Below are positions 1 to 8,703 of a DNA stretch of 64,000 bases, in pieces (the first letter of the stretch is position 1; every line of letters starts with the position of its first letter). Both the position numbers and the translations under genes were made by a program. The notes beneath the pieces were generated by a model. It had not been told where the DNA came from, searched no databases, and saw nothing but the letters and a program-made list of their open reading frames with translations. Source of the DNA: Bacteroides luhongzhouii. Its GTDB lineage: Bacteria > Bacteroidota > Bacteroidia > Bacteroidales > Bacteroidaceae. Where the stretch lies: positions 4,216,001 through 4,280,000 of the forward strand of contig NZ_CP059973.1 in NCBI RefSeq assembly GCF_009193295.2, written 5' to 3'.

Positions 1-1593
1 CCATTTGACAATCTTGTCATACACTCCTTGCGTCTTGTCATAAGCCTTATTGAAACCCTTGTATATAAAGAAGTTAGAAGGTTTACTCTTTTCAAGAAAC
101 AACGCACAGAGCGCAGGGGTCAATGTCAACGAATTAAAACCACTCAACACGGTAGAAGCAGCAATAGTCAATGCAAACTGCTTATACAACTGTCCCGAAA
201 TTCCACTAATCATCATCGTCGGAATAAACACAGCCAGCAGTACAAGCACTACCCCGACAATCGGACCTGTAATCTCTCCCATCGCTTTCGTCACTGCTTC
301 GCGAGGTGAGTATTGCCCGGTTTCCAGTAACCTCGAAGCATTCTCCACCACCACTATCGCATCATCTACCACAATGGCAACTGCCAGAATCAGCCCAAAC
401 AACGTCAGTGTGTTGATAGAGAAACCAAATGCCGCCATCACGGCAAATGTACCAATCAACGATACCGGGATGGTAATACAAGGAATAATCACAGCCCTCC
501 AATTCTGCAGGAACAGGAAAATAACGAGAATCACCAGCAAAGTCGTTTCAAAGAATGTGACCATCACTTCATCAATAGAAGCATGAATCACGTCGGTCGT
601 ATCCAAAGTGACATTATACGAAACTCCTTTCGGGAAACTTGCCGCCAATTCCTCCATTTTAGCCTTCACTCCTTTGGAGACATCCAGCGAATTGGAACCC
701 GGTTGCTGGTAAATAGCAATAGCTGCCGTAGGTTTTCCATTCAATCGCGACACTACGCTATATGACGCAGAACCCAAATCGATGCGTGCAATATCCTTCA
801 GGCGAAGCATCGCTCCGTTTTGTTCGCGACGAATAATAATATTGCCGAACTGTTCCGGAGATTTCAATCGCCCCTGGACATTCAATGTATACTGAAAAGC
901 ATTATTATTATCCTGCCCGATAGGTTGACCGATATATCCGGCAGATACTTCCACATTCTGCGACTGGATAGATTGATAAACCTGTTGCGGTGAAATATTC
1001 CGTATACGCATAGCCTCCGGATCGAGCCAGATGCGCATCGAATAGTCCCCCGCTCCCATAACATTCACAGCACCCACTCCAGGGACACGTGTCAGTTGGT
1101 CTACTAAATTCAGTTTGGCATAATTAGTCAGATACAGACTGTTATATACAGAATCCTGCGAAGTCATTGTCAGGAACATCACAATATTTGAAGACTGTTT
1201 CTGCACAGTGACTCCTTGCACTACTACCGGTTCCGGCAGTGATGATTGCGCGATACTTACCCTGTTTTGTACCTGCACAGTTGCCATATCGATGTCCGTA
1301 CCGACAGCGAATGTAATGGTCAGAGAATATGCTCCCGAAGAAGAAGAATTGGAAGACATATAAAGCATACCGTCTACGCCATTCACCTGCTGTTCGATAG
1401 GAATACCCACTGTTTGAGCAACAGTTTCAGCATTTGCTCCGGGATAAACGGCAGAGACCTGCACCGTTGGCGGCGTGATCTCCGGAAATTGCGCCACAGG
1501 CAATATATTGAGTGTAATCAGACCGGCTACTACAATAAGCAGGGCAAGAACAGTAGCAAATATCGGTCGGTTGATAAAAAACTTAGAAAACAT
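1..1593 (-). CDS. RND efflux pump inner-membrane transporter (HAE1/AcrB type), N-terminal part
   Basis: Open reading frame starting MFSKFFINRP and running off the left edge, so about 531 of the usual ~1040 residues are visible. The start has the hallmark first membrane helix (IFATVLALLIVVAGL) followed by the conserved PVAQFPEITPP stretch of proton-driven AcrB-family pumps. A VDDAIVVVENA segment falls at residues 409-419; its paired aspartates sit where AcrB has the proton-relay pair in TM4. It would export drugs or other amphiphiles across both membranes with the adaptor and channel encoded just upstream in the same operon. The 141-bp gap to the adaptor gene contains a CCTCTC/GAGAGG hairpin (1615-1643) that may tune expression. 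Substrate cannot be read from sequence. Confidence 0.95.
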   Translation of the reverse strand, partial: MFSKFFINRPIFATVLALLIVVAGLITLNILPVAQFPEITPPTVQVSAVYPGANAETVAQTVGIPIEQQVNGVDGMLYMSSNSSSSGAYSLTITFAVGTDIDMATVQVQNRVSIAQSSLPEPVVVQGVTVQKQSSNIVMFLTMTSQDSVYNSLYLTNYAKLNLVDQLTRVPGVGAVNVMGAGDYSMRIWLDPEAMRIRNISPQQVYQSIQSQNVEVSAGYIGQPIGQDNNNAFQYTLNVQGRLKSPEQFGNIIIRREQNGAMLRLKDIARIDLGSASYSVVSRLNGKPTAAIAIYQQPGSNSLDVSKGVKAKMEELAASFPKGVSYNVTLDTTDVIHASIDEVMVTFFETTLLVILVIFLFLQNWRAVIIPCITIPVSLIGTFAVMAAFGFSINTLTLFGLILAVAIVVDDAIVVVENASRLLETGQYSPREAVTKAMGEITGPIVGVVLVLLAVFIPTMMISGISGQLYKQFALTIAASTVLSGFNSLTLTPALCALFLEKSKPSNFFIYKGFNKAYDKTQGVYDKIVKW

Positions 1594-1734
1594 AATATAT
1601 AGGTTTAAAAGCAGCCTCTCCACAACCTTCTCCCAAAGAGAGGGAACAAGAAAGTTACTTTTGTTAATTAATCGGTTTTAAGTACATCACCTTTATTGAT
1701 TTCATTTGTTAGTCAATCAGTTACCAAAGAGACT

Positions 1735-2868
1735 CTACTTCTCTCTTTTGGGGAGAGAATCAGGGAGAGGCTTTATCTTCATTCCGTCTCTGACTTTCAT
1801 CAAAGCCTCTGTGACATACTGTTCTTGTGGAGAAAGTCCCCCCACTACCTGCCGTAAAGTGCCGTCGACCAACTGCCCTATTTCAATATGCCGGTAATGA
1901 ACTATATTCGAATCATTTACAACATATAAATATTTGCCTAACTGATCGGTCCCGATAGAACCATCTTTCACCAGCACTGCATTTTTAGCTTCTCCATAAG
2001 GTAAAGTAATGCTTACATACAACCCACTCTTCAATATCCCTTTCGGATTATTAAAATTGGCACGAACCGTCAGCGTACCTGTATTCAAATCTACATTGGG
2101 TGAAAGATAGTCGAGGGCAGCCGGATAAGTTTCAGTTCCCTCCTTTCCCAGTTGAACCATTATTTTCTGCGGAAGATTGACCGGTAATTGCTGGTTATCC
2201 ATAGCCATCGTCAACCACTGATTATCAGCTACATTGAAGTAAGCATACATCTGATTATCCTTATAAATAGTGGCCAATGTGACCGGCTGCAACGAGCCGC
2301 CTACATAACTTCCTACGTCCACCGTCGCTTTACTGATAGTGCCATCAAACGGCGCACGAACATAGCAATATCCCAAGTTTGTACGGGCAGTGCTCAAAGC
2401 TGCTTCCGCATTACTGACAGCCGCAACCCCTTCCGCCACAGACGATTCCGCCTGAAGCACCTGTATCTGACTGACAGCATCACTCTTTACAGCCTCTTTC
2501 ATACGGCTATAATTATTACGGGCATATTCCAGTTGCGCCTGGGCGGTTTTCAGTTCTGCTTCTGCCTGCTCCACCTTATCTTTATACAAGGTAGGTTCAA
2601 TGACAAACAACAGTTGCCCCTGTTTCACCCGTCCTCCGGGGACATATGAGGTAGACTGCAAAGTTCCGTTCACTCGAGCCACAAGATTCACCGTTTTTTC
2701 AGTTGTCAGATAACCCGGGTAATCTTTCGTCAAAGTAATATCCTCCACTATGGGTTTGGTCACGCTAATTTCCGGAGTTGGCATACCTCCCATCGCTCCT
2801 GTACTTTTCTTCTCCTTGCAACCCGTCAATATAGGCAGTGCAAGAAAGATATACATCAGTTTTTTCAT
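1735..2868 (-). CDS. RND efflux periplasmic adaptor (membrane fusion) lipoprotein
   Basis: 377 residues. An N-terminal lipoprotein signal (MKKLMYIFLALPILTGC) places Cys17 as the lipidated residue. Then follow the split biotinyl/lipoyl half-motifs (VARVNGTL and VRAPFDGTIS), a central alpha-hairpin rich in Ala/Glu (about residues 95-165), and beta-barrel and membrane-proximal domains. This is the HlyD/MexA-type adaptor that links the inner-membrane pump to the outer-membrane channel. It lies 32 bp after the channel gene and 141 bp before the pump gene, so all three are one transcription unit. ATG start confirmed by reading. Confidence 0.95.
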   Translation of the reverse strand: MKKLMYIFLALPILTGCKEKKSTGAMGGMPTPEISVTKPIVEDITLTKDYPGYLTTEKTVNLVARVNGTLQSTSYVPGGRVKQGQLLFVIEPTLYKDKVEQAEAELKTAQAQLEYARNNYSRMKEAVKSDAVSQIQVLQAESSVAEGVAAVSNAEAALSTARTNLGYCYVRAPFDGTISKATVDVGSYVGGSLQPVTLATIYKDNQMYAYFNVADNQWLTMAMDNQQLPVNLPQKIMVQLGKEGTETYPAALDYLSPNVDLNTGTLTVRANFNNPKGILKSGLYVSITLPYGEAKNAVLVKDGSIGTDQLGKYLYVVNDSNIVHYRHIEIGQLVDGTLRQVVGGLSPQEQYVTEALMKVRDGMKIKPLPDSLPKREK

Positions 2869-2900
2869 ATCTGTTAGGTTATATATTTATTGATTGATTT

Positions 2901-4298
2901 TTATTCTCTCCAACCGCCTCCCAAAGCCTTGTAAAGGGCTATCAGTTGCAAAAGTGAACTCCCTTGTGCCTGCACCAGCTGATTCTCATAAGATAACAGA
3001 GAACGTTGCGCATCGAGTACGTTTTGGAAAGGCGAGAGCCCCTGCTTGTACAGTTCCAGTGAAAGTTTCAATGTCTCAATTCCTTGATTACGCACTTCCC
3101 GCAGGGCGACAATCTGTTTGATTGAATTCCGGTAAGCATTCATAGCGTTGTCAGTCTCCTGTACGGCAGTCAAAACCGTCTGGTTAAACTGATTGATCGC
3201 TTCATCCAGTTGCGTTTTTGCCAGTCGGGTTGCATTCACCAATTGTCCTCCGCTGAAAATAGTCCAGTTCAATGACGGAGCGATTTCATAAGTCATACTT
3301 TTACTTTTGGTGAGATCCTTCAAATCACGGGCGGCATATCCAAATGATCCTTTCAAGAAAACTTTCGGCAACCAATCCGCTTTCGAGGCTCCGAGCAATG
3401 CTGCCTGTGCATTCACGCTCAATTCCGCACCTCGTACATCAGGCCGTCTCAATAACAAATCAACAGGCAGCCCCACTCCAATCGGTTCCATGTAATCGGG
3501 CAGCGTTCCGCCGGATTCGAGAACCGGGCGAATATCCTGCGGATACATTCCCAACAAAACGGCCAATGTCGTTATATACTGATTGATACCCGCTTCCAGT
3601 TGAGGAATGGAGGCTTTCGTGCTATACAACACAGATTTAGCCTGTGCCACATCGAGCTTGGCAACAAGCCCGGTATTATAACGTACTTCCGTGATTTTCA
3701 AGACTTCTTCCTGCGAAGCACTATTTTTCTTCACTACTTCAAGCTCTTGTTGCAATTCCCTTAGATTGATATAGGCTGAGGCTACCTCCGCAGCCAACGA
3801 AACCATAACGCCCGTGTACTCTTCCTTACTGGCGGCAAAATTCTCTTTCTGTGCTTTTACCCGCTTACGGATACTGCCGAAGATATCCAGCTCCCAACTC
3901 ATACTTAGCGAAGCATCATAATAATGATCCGTTGTTTGAGGCAGCGAACTGGTATTTCCACTTGTTTCCTGACGAGTCCACCCAGCATTCAGTCCGATGG
4001 AAGGAAAGAAATTACTGCGTTCTATCCAAAGATTGGCACGGGCGGCGGCTATACGGTTAATTGCCATCGCAACGGAATAATTACGATCTACTGCCAGAGC
4101 TATCAAAGAGTCCAGTTTGGCGTCTTGGAATGACTTCCACCAATGGTCATCCACCGGAAGTATCTGTTGAAACACTTCCCCGCTCTCTTCCCAATCGTTA
4201 GGGAGCGGAGCTTTCAAATAACGGTTTGCAGTCTGTCCAACCGCAGTTACAGTCGAAAGAAACATAAGGAGCGATGTGCCCCACATTCGTATACTCAT
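2901..4298 (-). CDS. RND efflux outer-membrane channel (TolC/OprM, NodT family)
   Basis: 465 residues with an N-terminal signal peptide (LLMFLSTVTAVGQT) and the two long helical repeats typical of the outer membrane efflux protein family; examples are the ERSNFFPSIGLNAGW strand motif, SWELDIFGSIRKR and the LLLRRPDVRGAE segment that mark the NodT/OprM branch. It forms the trimeric exit duct of the pump. It is the first gene of the three-gene operon. There is no lipobox Cys at the expected site, so the protein is probably not lipidated, unlike OprM itself. A TATCTTTT sequence on the minus strand just upstream could be a weak -7 box. Confidence 0.94.
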   Translation of the reverse strand: MSIRMWGTSLLMFLSTVTAVGQTANRYLKAPLPNDWEESGEVFQQILPVDDHWWKSFQDAKLDSLIALAVDRNYSVAMAINRIAAARANLWIERSNFFPSIGLNAGWTRQETSGNTSSLPQTTDHYYDASLSMSWELDIFGSIRKRVKAQKENFAASKEEYTGVMVSLAAEVASAYINLRELQQELEVVKKNSASQEEVLKITEVRYNTGLVAKLDVAQAKSVLYSTKASIPQLEAGINQYITTLAVLLGMYPQDIRPVLESGGTLPDYMEPIGVGLPVDLLLRRPDVRGAELSVNAQAALLGASKADWLPKVFLKGSFGYAARDLKDLTKSKSMTYEIAPSLNWTIFSGGQLVNATRLAKTQLDEAINQFNQTVLTAVQETDNAMNAYRNSIKQIVALREVRNQGIETLKLSLELYKQGLSPFQNVLDAQRSLLSYENQLVQAQGSSLLQLIALYKALGGGWRE

Positions 4299-4390
4299 AT
4301 CAGTTCAGGTTTTTATGAAATGAAAAGATAACAACTAAAGGGTAAGTTTGTTTACCGGATTCGATTCCCCATATGGGCACTTGCTAAAAC

Positions 4391-4418
4391 AAAAAAGCCC
4401 CGCATTGCTGCAGGGCTT
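4391..4418 (-). terminator. Rho-independent terminator after the zinc-ribbon gene
   Basis: Read on the minus strand, a GC stem (AAGCCCTGCA paired with a GGGGCTT arm) is followed directly by six T. It ends the nif3-like / zinc-ribbon transcript and insulates the efflux operon. Confidence 0.8.
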
Positions 4419-4466
4419 ACTTTATATATCAAAATAGTAACTTTACTTACTACTTAACCGCTTTCT

Positions 4467-5297
4467 TTATTCAGCAGTTTTTCTTCTGATAGCTCTTTTG
4501 GTAGTAGTTGCCGGAGCTTCTTCCACCTTGTGCTCGATTTGTACACCAGCCAATTCCGGGTCAATCATAATACGTCCACAATATTCGCAAACGATTACTT
4601 TCTTACGAGAACGGATATCCAGCTGTCTCTGGGGTGGAATCTTGTTAAAGCAACCACCACATGCGTCACGTTGTACATACACAATACCCAATCCATTACG
4701 AGAGTTCTTGCGGATACGTTTGAAAGACTGCAACAGACGTGGTTCAATCTTAGTTTCCAAGTCTTTAGCTTTGTCTCTCAATTTCTCTTCTTCCTGTTTG
4801 GTCTCAGAGATAATTTCATCCAGTTCGCTCTTTTTCTGCTCCAGGTCTTTCAGCCTTTCGTTTAGAATCTGATCGTTCTTTGTCACTTCAGCTTCTTTTT
4901 CTTCTTTATCAGCAGAATATTCTTTGATTCTCTTTTCGCAAAGTTCGATTTCCAGTGTCTGGAATTCGATTTCCTTCGTCAAGAAGTCATATTCACGGTT
5001 GTTGCGAACATTGTCTTGTTGTGACTTATATTTTTCTACTGAAGCCTTTGCTGTTTCGATTTCTACTCTCTTGCCGGCAATAGCAGATTTCAGTTCATCC
5101 ACTTCAGCTTTGATCTTGTCGATACGGGTACTCAAACCAGCAATTTCATCTTCAAGGTCTTGCACTTCCAACGGAAGTTCACCTCTCAATGTCTTGATTT
5201 CATCAATCTTAGACAACATTGTTTGCAGTTGGAACAGTGTCTTCAGTTTCTGTTCTACCGTCAACTCATTCGGATCTTTTTTTGCTTCTCTAGCCAT
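4467..5297 (-). CDS. Coiled-coil zinc-ribbon protein (C4-type, DUF164-like)
   Basis: 276 residues: an N-terminal long charged coiled coil (about residues 10-190) and a C-terminal treble-clef/zinc-ribbon with CGGC and CEYC pairs at about residues 212-240. This matches the bacterial C4-type zinc-ribbon family, a putative nucleic-acid-binding protein that in Bacteroidota is commonly next to a Nif3-like gene. The gene starts 5 bp after the stop of the Nif3-like gene, so the two are co-transcribed and perhaps translationally coupled. A strong terminator follows. The molecular function of the family is not established. Confidence 0.9.
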   Translation of the reverse strand: MAREAKKDPNELTVEQKLKTLFQLQTMLSKIDEIKTLRGELPLEVQDLEDEIAGLSTRIDKIKAEVDELKSAIAGKRVEIETAKASVEKYKSQQDNVRNNREYDFLTKEIEFQTLEIELCEKRIKEYSADKEEKEAEVTKNDQILNERLKDLEQKKSELDEIISETKQEEEKLRDKAKDLETKIEPRLLQSFKRIRKNSRNGLGIVYVQRDACGGCFNKIPPQRQLDIRSRKKVIVCEYCGRIMIDPELAGVQIEHKVEEAPATTTKRAIRRKTAE

Positions 5298-5302
5298 TTT
5301 AC

Positions 5303-6397
5303 TTATAAATATTTTATGGGATTCGTATTTATTTTACTCAATTGGAGTGCAAAATTAGGAAATAAATCCCGGATTATGGAATAAAAAATTTCTTTTGTAT
5401 ATTGTTCGCTTTCGTAATGACCAATCTCTGCCATCAGAATATCTTCTTCATGGCCGAAATAATCATGATATTTAATTTCGCCGGTAATAAAAACATCTGC
5501 TCCCGACCGGATCGCCTGTGGAAGCAAAAATGCACCTGCACCACCACACAATGCTACTTTCTGTATCTCTCTTCCCATCAGCTTGTTATGACGCAGACAC
5601 CCCACTTCGAATGTCTTCTTGATGCGTCTCAAAAATTCGAGCTCTGTCTCCGATTCATCCAATTCACCGACAATTCCCGCCCCCGCCTGCGACCAATCGT
5701 TCACCAACGGATAAATGTCGAATGCCGGTTCCTCATAAGGATGGGCAGCCAATAAAGCTTTGATGGTTTCCGCCTTTTTAAAGGAAGGAAGAATCGTTTC
5801 AATCCTCACCTCCTCTTCGTGGTGCAGTTCTCCGATTGTTCCACAGAAAGGATGCGTTCCCTCTTTTGCACGGAAAGTTCCCTCTCCTTTCAGATTGTAA
5901 CTACATGAATCATAGTCACCTATATTTCCGCATCCGGCGGCAAACAATGCTTCACGTACCGCGTCTGCTTGTGCGTAAGGGACAAAAGTCACCAACTTGA
6001 CCAAGTTATTCTCTTTCGGCTCAAGCACTTTCAAATTCTTCAATCCGATTTTTTCGGCTATCTTATAATTGACCCCACCTTGTGCATTATCCAGATTCGT
6101 ATGTGCTGAATAGATTACAATATCATTCTTTATTGCTTTCAATATACAGCGTTCCACATAATCCTTGCCCGTAATGGATTTATATCCTTTAAAAATCAGC
6201 GGATGATGAGATATGACGAGATTGTATCCCAACGCAATCGCTTCATCCAACACAGCTTCAGTAACGTCAAGACACAACAAAGCCCCTGTTGCTTCCGCTT
6301 CTGTCAATCCGATTTGCAGGCCGGCATTATCAAAGCCGTCTTGCAATGGCAGAGGCGCGAATCGTTCAAGGGCGCTTACTATTTGCTTAATTTTCAT
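5303..6397 (-). CDS. Nif3-like dinuclear metal centre protein
   Basis: 364 residues, the long form of the Nif3/YbgI family with an inserted PII-like domain (about residues 125-230). Metal-site signatures are visible: SHHPLIFKG and YSAHTNLDNAQGG in the first half and FITGEIKYHDYFGHEE plus GHYESE near the C-terminus. Family members form toroidal hexamers with two metals per subunit; the enzymatic role is unresolved and the old GTP cyclohydrolase label is not well supported. First gene of a two-gene operon with the zinc-ribbon gene. Confidence 0.93.
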   Translation of the reverse strand: MKIKQIVSALERFAPLPLQDGFDNAGLQIGLTEAEATGALLCLDVTEAVLDEAIALGYNLVISHHPLIFKGYKSITGKDYVERCILKAIKNDIVIYSAHTNLDNAQGGVNYKIAEKIGLKNLKVLEPKENNLVKLVTFVPYAQADAVREALFAAGCGNIGDYDSCSYNLKGEGTFRAKEGTHPFCGTIGELHHEEEVRIETILPSFKKAETIKALLAAHPYEEPAFDIYPLVNDWSQAGAGIVGELDESETELEFLRRIKKTFEVGCLRHNKLMGREIQKVALCGGAGAFLLPQAIRSGADVFITGEIKYHDYFGHEEDILMAEIGHYESEQYTKEIFYSIIRDLFPNFALQLSKINTNPIKYL

Positions 6398-6419
6398 TAT
6401 TTGGTAGAAAATTTGGCTG

Positions 6420-6427
6420 CAAATATA
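6420..6427 (-). promoter_or_regulatory. -7 box (TATATTTG) of the nif3-like operon
   Basis: Matches the Bacteroides -7 consensus TAnnTTTG, 22 bp before the ATG. No clear -33 TTTG is visible. Confidence 0.5.
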
Positions 6428-6526
6428 ATAAATAAAAAAGGAATAATCATACTAAACGGTCGTTTTTTAGAGAATTTATCGTTATCCATTTTTTGAGACC
6501 ACCGTAAAAGATATAAAACACCACAT

Positions 6527-6667
6527 ATGAAAAGTTTAAGTTTCAGAAAAGACTTGGTAGGTGGTAAAGAGCCGTATTTTCTTCATGCGCCAGAAATTAC
6601 AGGAAGAACTGAAAGACTTCCGCTAAACTCTAACTATATCCACATCGGTTTCAGATTAAACAATTGA
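6527..6667 (+). CDS. 46-residue hypothetical protein, possibly a remnant
   Basis: A short ORF, MKSLSFRKDL to GFRLNN, that stands alone between two minus-strand genes. Its end (IHIGFRL) resembles the last strand of SUMF1/formylglycine-generating-enzyme-like domains, so it may be a decayed C-terminal piece, though the whole upstream domain is missing. A terminator-like hairpin lies 30 bp downstream on the same strand, which suggests a real transcription unit. No convincing promoter was seen. Function unknown. Confidence 0.4.
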   Translation: MKSLSFRKDLVGGKEPYFLHAPEITGRTERLPLNSNYIHIGFRLNN

Positions 6668-6697
6668 TTTCATTTTTCAGTTTTATCAATAGGTAAT

Positions 6698-6731
6698 AGG
6701 CAAAGAGAGTGTATATTCTTTTTGCCTTTTG
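6698..6731 (+). terminator. Terminator-like hairpin after the 46-residue ORF
   Basis: AGGCAAAGAG pairs with the TTCTTTTTGCCT arm (about 12 bp with one or two G-U pairs), followed by a short T run. Confidence 0.5.
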
Positions 6732-6806
6732 GCTGTTTTCATCGGGCAAATATGGATAATGTGCTCACAACCAGAGCTAAAAGCAAAGATAACCCGTTAT
6801 TTGTGT

Positions 6807-7085
6807 CTAGCTTTTGCTTTTCATCTGCACTTTGTTTTTCAGCGCATACCGTTCATCTACTACCCTGTCGGTAGGAAAGAAAGTGAAAATAAGCCGCCAC
6901 TCTCCTTCTTTATAGATAAATTTACGTCCGCTGGCTCCACGAAGAATTGCTTCGTGCTTTTCCCGCAGGAACGATTCGATATGTTCCGGCATTTCAGTGC
7001 CGGATGCCGAAAACTCCACTATTATAAAAAAATGTGGAATAGATATTTCAGCTACTTTACGGAATATCTGCTCGGCAACTGTCAT
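6807..7085 (-). CDS. Small hypothetical protein coupled to fetB
   Basis: 92 residues, no signal peptide or membrane segment, Lys-rich tail. Its ATG overlaps the stop codon of the FetB-like gene (ATGA overlap), so it is the third gene of the fetA-fetB operon and is probably translationally coupled. I do not recognise a family. A role linked to metal export is only suggested by position. Confidence 0.65.
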   Translation of the reverse strand: MTVAEQIFRKVAEISIPHFFIIVEFSASGTEMPEHIESFLREKHEAILRGASGRKFIYKEGEWRLIFTFFPTDRVVDERYALKNKVQMKSKS

Positions 7086-7876
7086 TTTCGGGGTTCTTTG
7101 GTTACCTCTAATAATTTCCCGTATGCGTCAAAAGATCGGCGTGAAGCCAATGAAATAGTTATCATCAGCGACAGCATAGATGCCGTAAAAGTAATCACCA
7201 TAATCATCATCTGATACTTGATGGCAACGTTCGGACTGCTTCCTCCCAGGATTTGTCCGATCATTGTGCCTGGAAAAGCTACCAATCCCATCACGGAAAT
7301 GTTCGCAATCAGCGGACTGAAGGATTTAATAATGGCCTGTCGGATAAATGGAGCCTGCGCTTCCTGCCTTGTTGCTCCGTTTCCCAATAAATAACGGTAC
7401 AACTGTTGCTCACGTTTCAATCCGCTATAATAAGTATTCAAAGCTATCACATTGCTCGAAAGCATATTACCCATCAGGATACCGAATATCGGAATAAAGT
7501 ATTGGGCGCTAAATATATTGTCCAATTGAAGAACAATACCGATAAAGTACAAGCCTACCAATACAACACTACAAAGAAATCCTACCGTAATAGGGATTAA
7601 TAAGATACGACGTTTCAACTGGGTACGCACCAGTGCTGTCTGTCCGGCTACGAATATCATAATTATCACCCAAAGGAAGTTGATCCAGGGATTGTTCCAT
7701 AAAAAGAGATATTTCAGATACATGCCGATAAAGAACAGTTGGATAATCATCCGTACTGTACCAATCAGGGCAGGTTTCAGTAGTCCCGTTTTAAACTTCC
7801 AAAGATAAAAGAACGGAATGGCAAGCAGAAGCAAGCCTATAAAAAGATTATAATATGATATATCAATCGTTCCCAC
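7082..7876 (-). CDS. fetB: Iron-export type ABC permease (FetB/UPF0014 family)
   Basis: 264 residues with about seven hydrophobic segments and the family signature around GNMLSSNVIALNTYYSGL and the RQAIIKSFSPLIANISVMGLVAFPGTMIGQILGGSSP block. E. coli FetB (YbbM) with FetA (YbbL) exports iron under oxidative stress; the same substrate is inferred here. It uses a GTG start 51 bp after fetA, and its stop overlaps the next small gene. Length is usual for the family. Confidence 0.92.
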   Translation of the reverse strand: MGTIDISYYNLFIGLLLLAIPFFYLWKFKTGLLKPALIGTVRMIIQLFFIGMYLKYLFLWNNPWINFLWVIIMIFVAGQTALVRTQLKRRILLIPITVGFLCSVVLVGLYFIGIVLQLDNIFSAQYFIPIFGILMGNMLSSNVIALNTYYSGLKREQQLYRYLLGNGATRQEAQAPFIRQAIIKSFSPLIANISVMGLVAFPGTMIGQILGGSSPNVAIKYQMMIMVITFTASMLSLMITISLASRRSFDAYGKLLEVTKEPRK

Positions 7877-7927
7877 AGTGTATTCTTAACAATTCTATCC
7901 GATTCGTGTTAGAGTTCTCTCCAATCG

Positions 7928-8548
7928 TTACAATTCTATTAAATAATGACAACCCGAAGCAAAGTCCTTATCATGCGATACGGTCAGCACTGCTGTTCCC
8001 CTTTCTGCCTGTCGCCGGAAGAAAGACAAGACTCTACCGGTCGAATCGGCATCCAAAGCAGAGGTCGGTTCGTCTATAATAATCAAAGGTTTATTGAGCA
8101 TAGCCGCTACAGCGAGCATGATGCGTTGACGCTGGCCGCCCGACACTTCATTCACTCTCTTGGTATATAATTCATGTTCCAGTCCCAATTCATCAAAACA
8201 AGCAAAAAGCCTTTCTTCCGAAAAAGGGGCAGAACGGTTCACTTTCAGTCCGAACGGGAGAGCTACCATCTCTTTCACCCATTCAAAAGGCAATGCCAAT
8301 TCCTGGGGAATCCATGCAATCTGCCGCCTGACTGTATCAATAGTCGATTTATCCAGTACCATTCCTCCTATCCTGATTATCCCTTCTTTCAACGGAACAA
8401 AACCCATTATCGCATTCAACAAAGAAGTTTTTCCACAGCCGGATTGCCCTACAATGCAAGCGGTTTCTCCCCTTTCCAATTTCATATTAAAACCGGAAAC
8501 AAGAACCTCTGTCCCAAAAGCAATACAAATGTTCTCAATATGTAGCAT
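7928..8548 (-). CDS. fetA: ABC transporter ATPase partner of FetB (FetA-like)
   Basis: 206 residues, a single short ATPase domain. Walker A is GQSGCGKTS (about residues 34-42), the Q-loop lies in IAWIPQELAL, the signature is VSGGQRQRI, and Walker B is PLIIIDEPTSALDAD. Short length and operon position fit FetA/YbbL. It is the first gene of the operon and diverges from the WYL regulator gene; the 155-bp space between them carries promoters for both and palindromes that could be operators. Confidence 0.92.
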   Translation of the reverse strand: MLHIENICIAFGTEVLVSGFNMKLERGETACIVGQSGCGKTSLLNAIMGFVPLKEGIIRIGGMVLDKSTIDTVRRQIAWIPQELALPFEWVKEMVALPFGLKVNRSAPFSEERLFACFDELGLEHELYTKRVNEVSGGQRQRIMLAVAAMLNKPLIIIDEPTSALDADSTGRVLSFFRRQAERGTAVLTVSHDKDFASGCHYLIEL

Positions 8549-8574
8549 TTAATCGTACCTTTTGAAAATTTCAC

Positions 8575-8582
8575 CAAAAGTA
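8575..8582 (-). promoter_or_regulatory. -7 box (TACTTTTG) of the fetA-fetB operon
   Basis: Matches TAnnTTTG; a TTTG lies 23 bp further upstream, slightly longer than the usual 19-21 bp spacing. Confidence 0.5.
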
Positions 8583-8640
8583 TAAAAAAACAAGGGCATA
8601 CGTATCAAAATCCCTTTGTTTTCTTAGAAATTTTCTTAGA

Positions 8641-8665
8641 ACGACATGTTTTGTCGTCACGTGAC
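8641..8665. promoter_or_regulatory. Two palindromes beside the WYL regulator promoter (candidate operators)
   Basis: ACGACA (8641-8646) and TGTCGT (8652-8657) form a perfect inverted repeat with a 5-bp centre, and overlap the perfect 10-bp palindrome GTCACGTGAC (8656-8665). Both sit just upstream of the regulator's -7 box in the divergent fetA/WYL spacer, a usual place for an autoregulatory operator. Confidence 0.45.
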
Positions 8666-8667
8666 AT

Positions 8668-8675
8668 TATCTTTG
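8668..8675 (+). promoter_or_regulatory. -7 box (TATCTTTG) of the WYL regulator gene
   Basis: Matches TAnnTTTG, 28 bp before the ATG; the region upstream is palindromic rather than a standard -33 box. Confidence 0.55.
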
Positions 8676-8703
8676 CTCTTGATAATTAAAATTAATACCA
8701 AAT

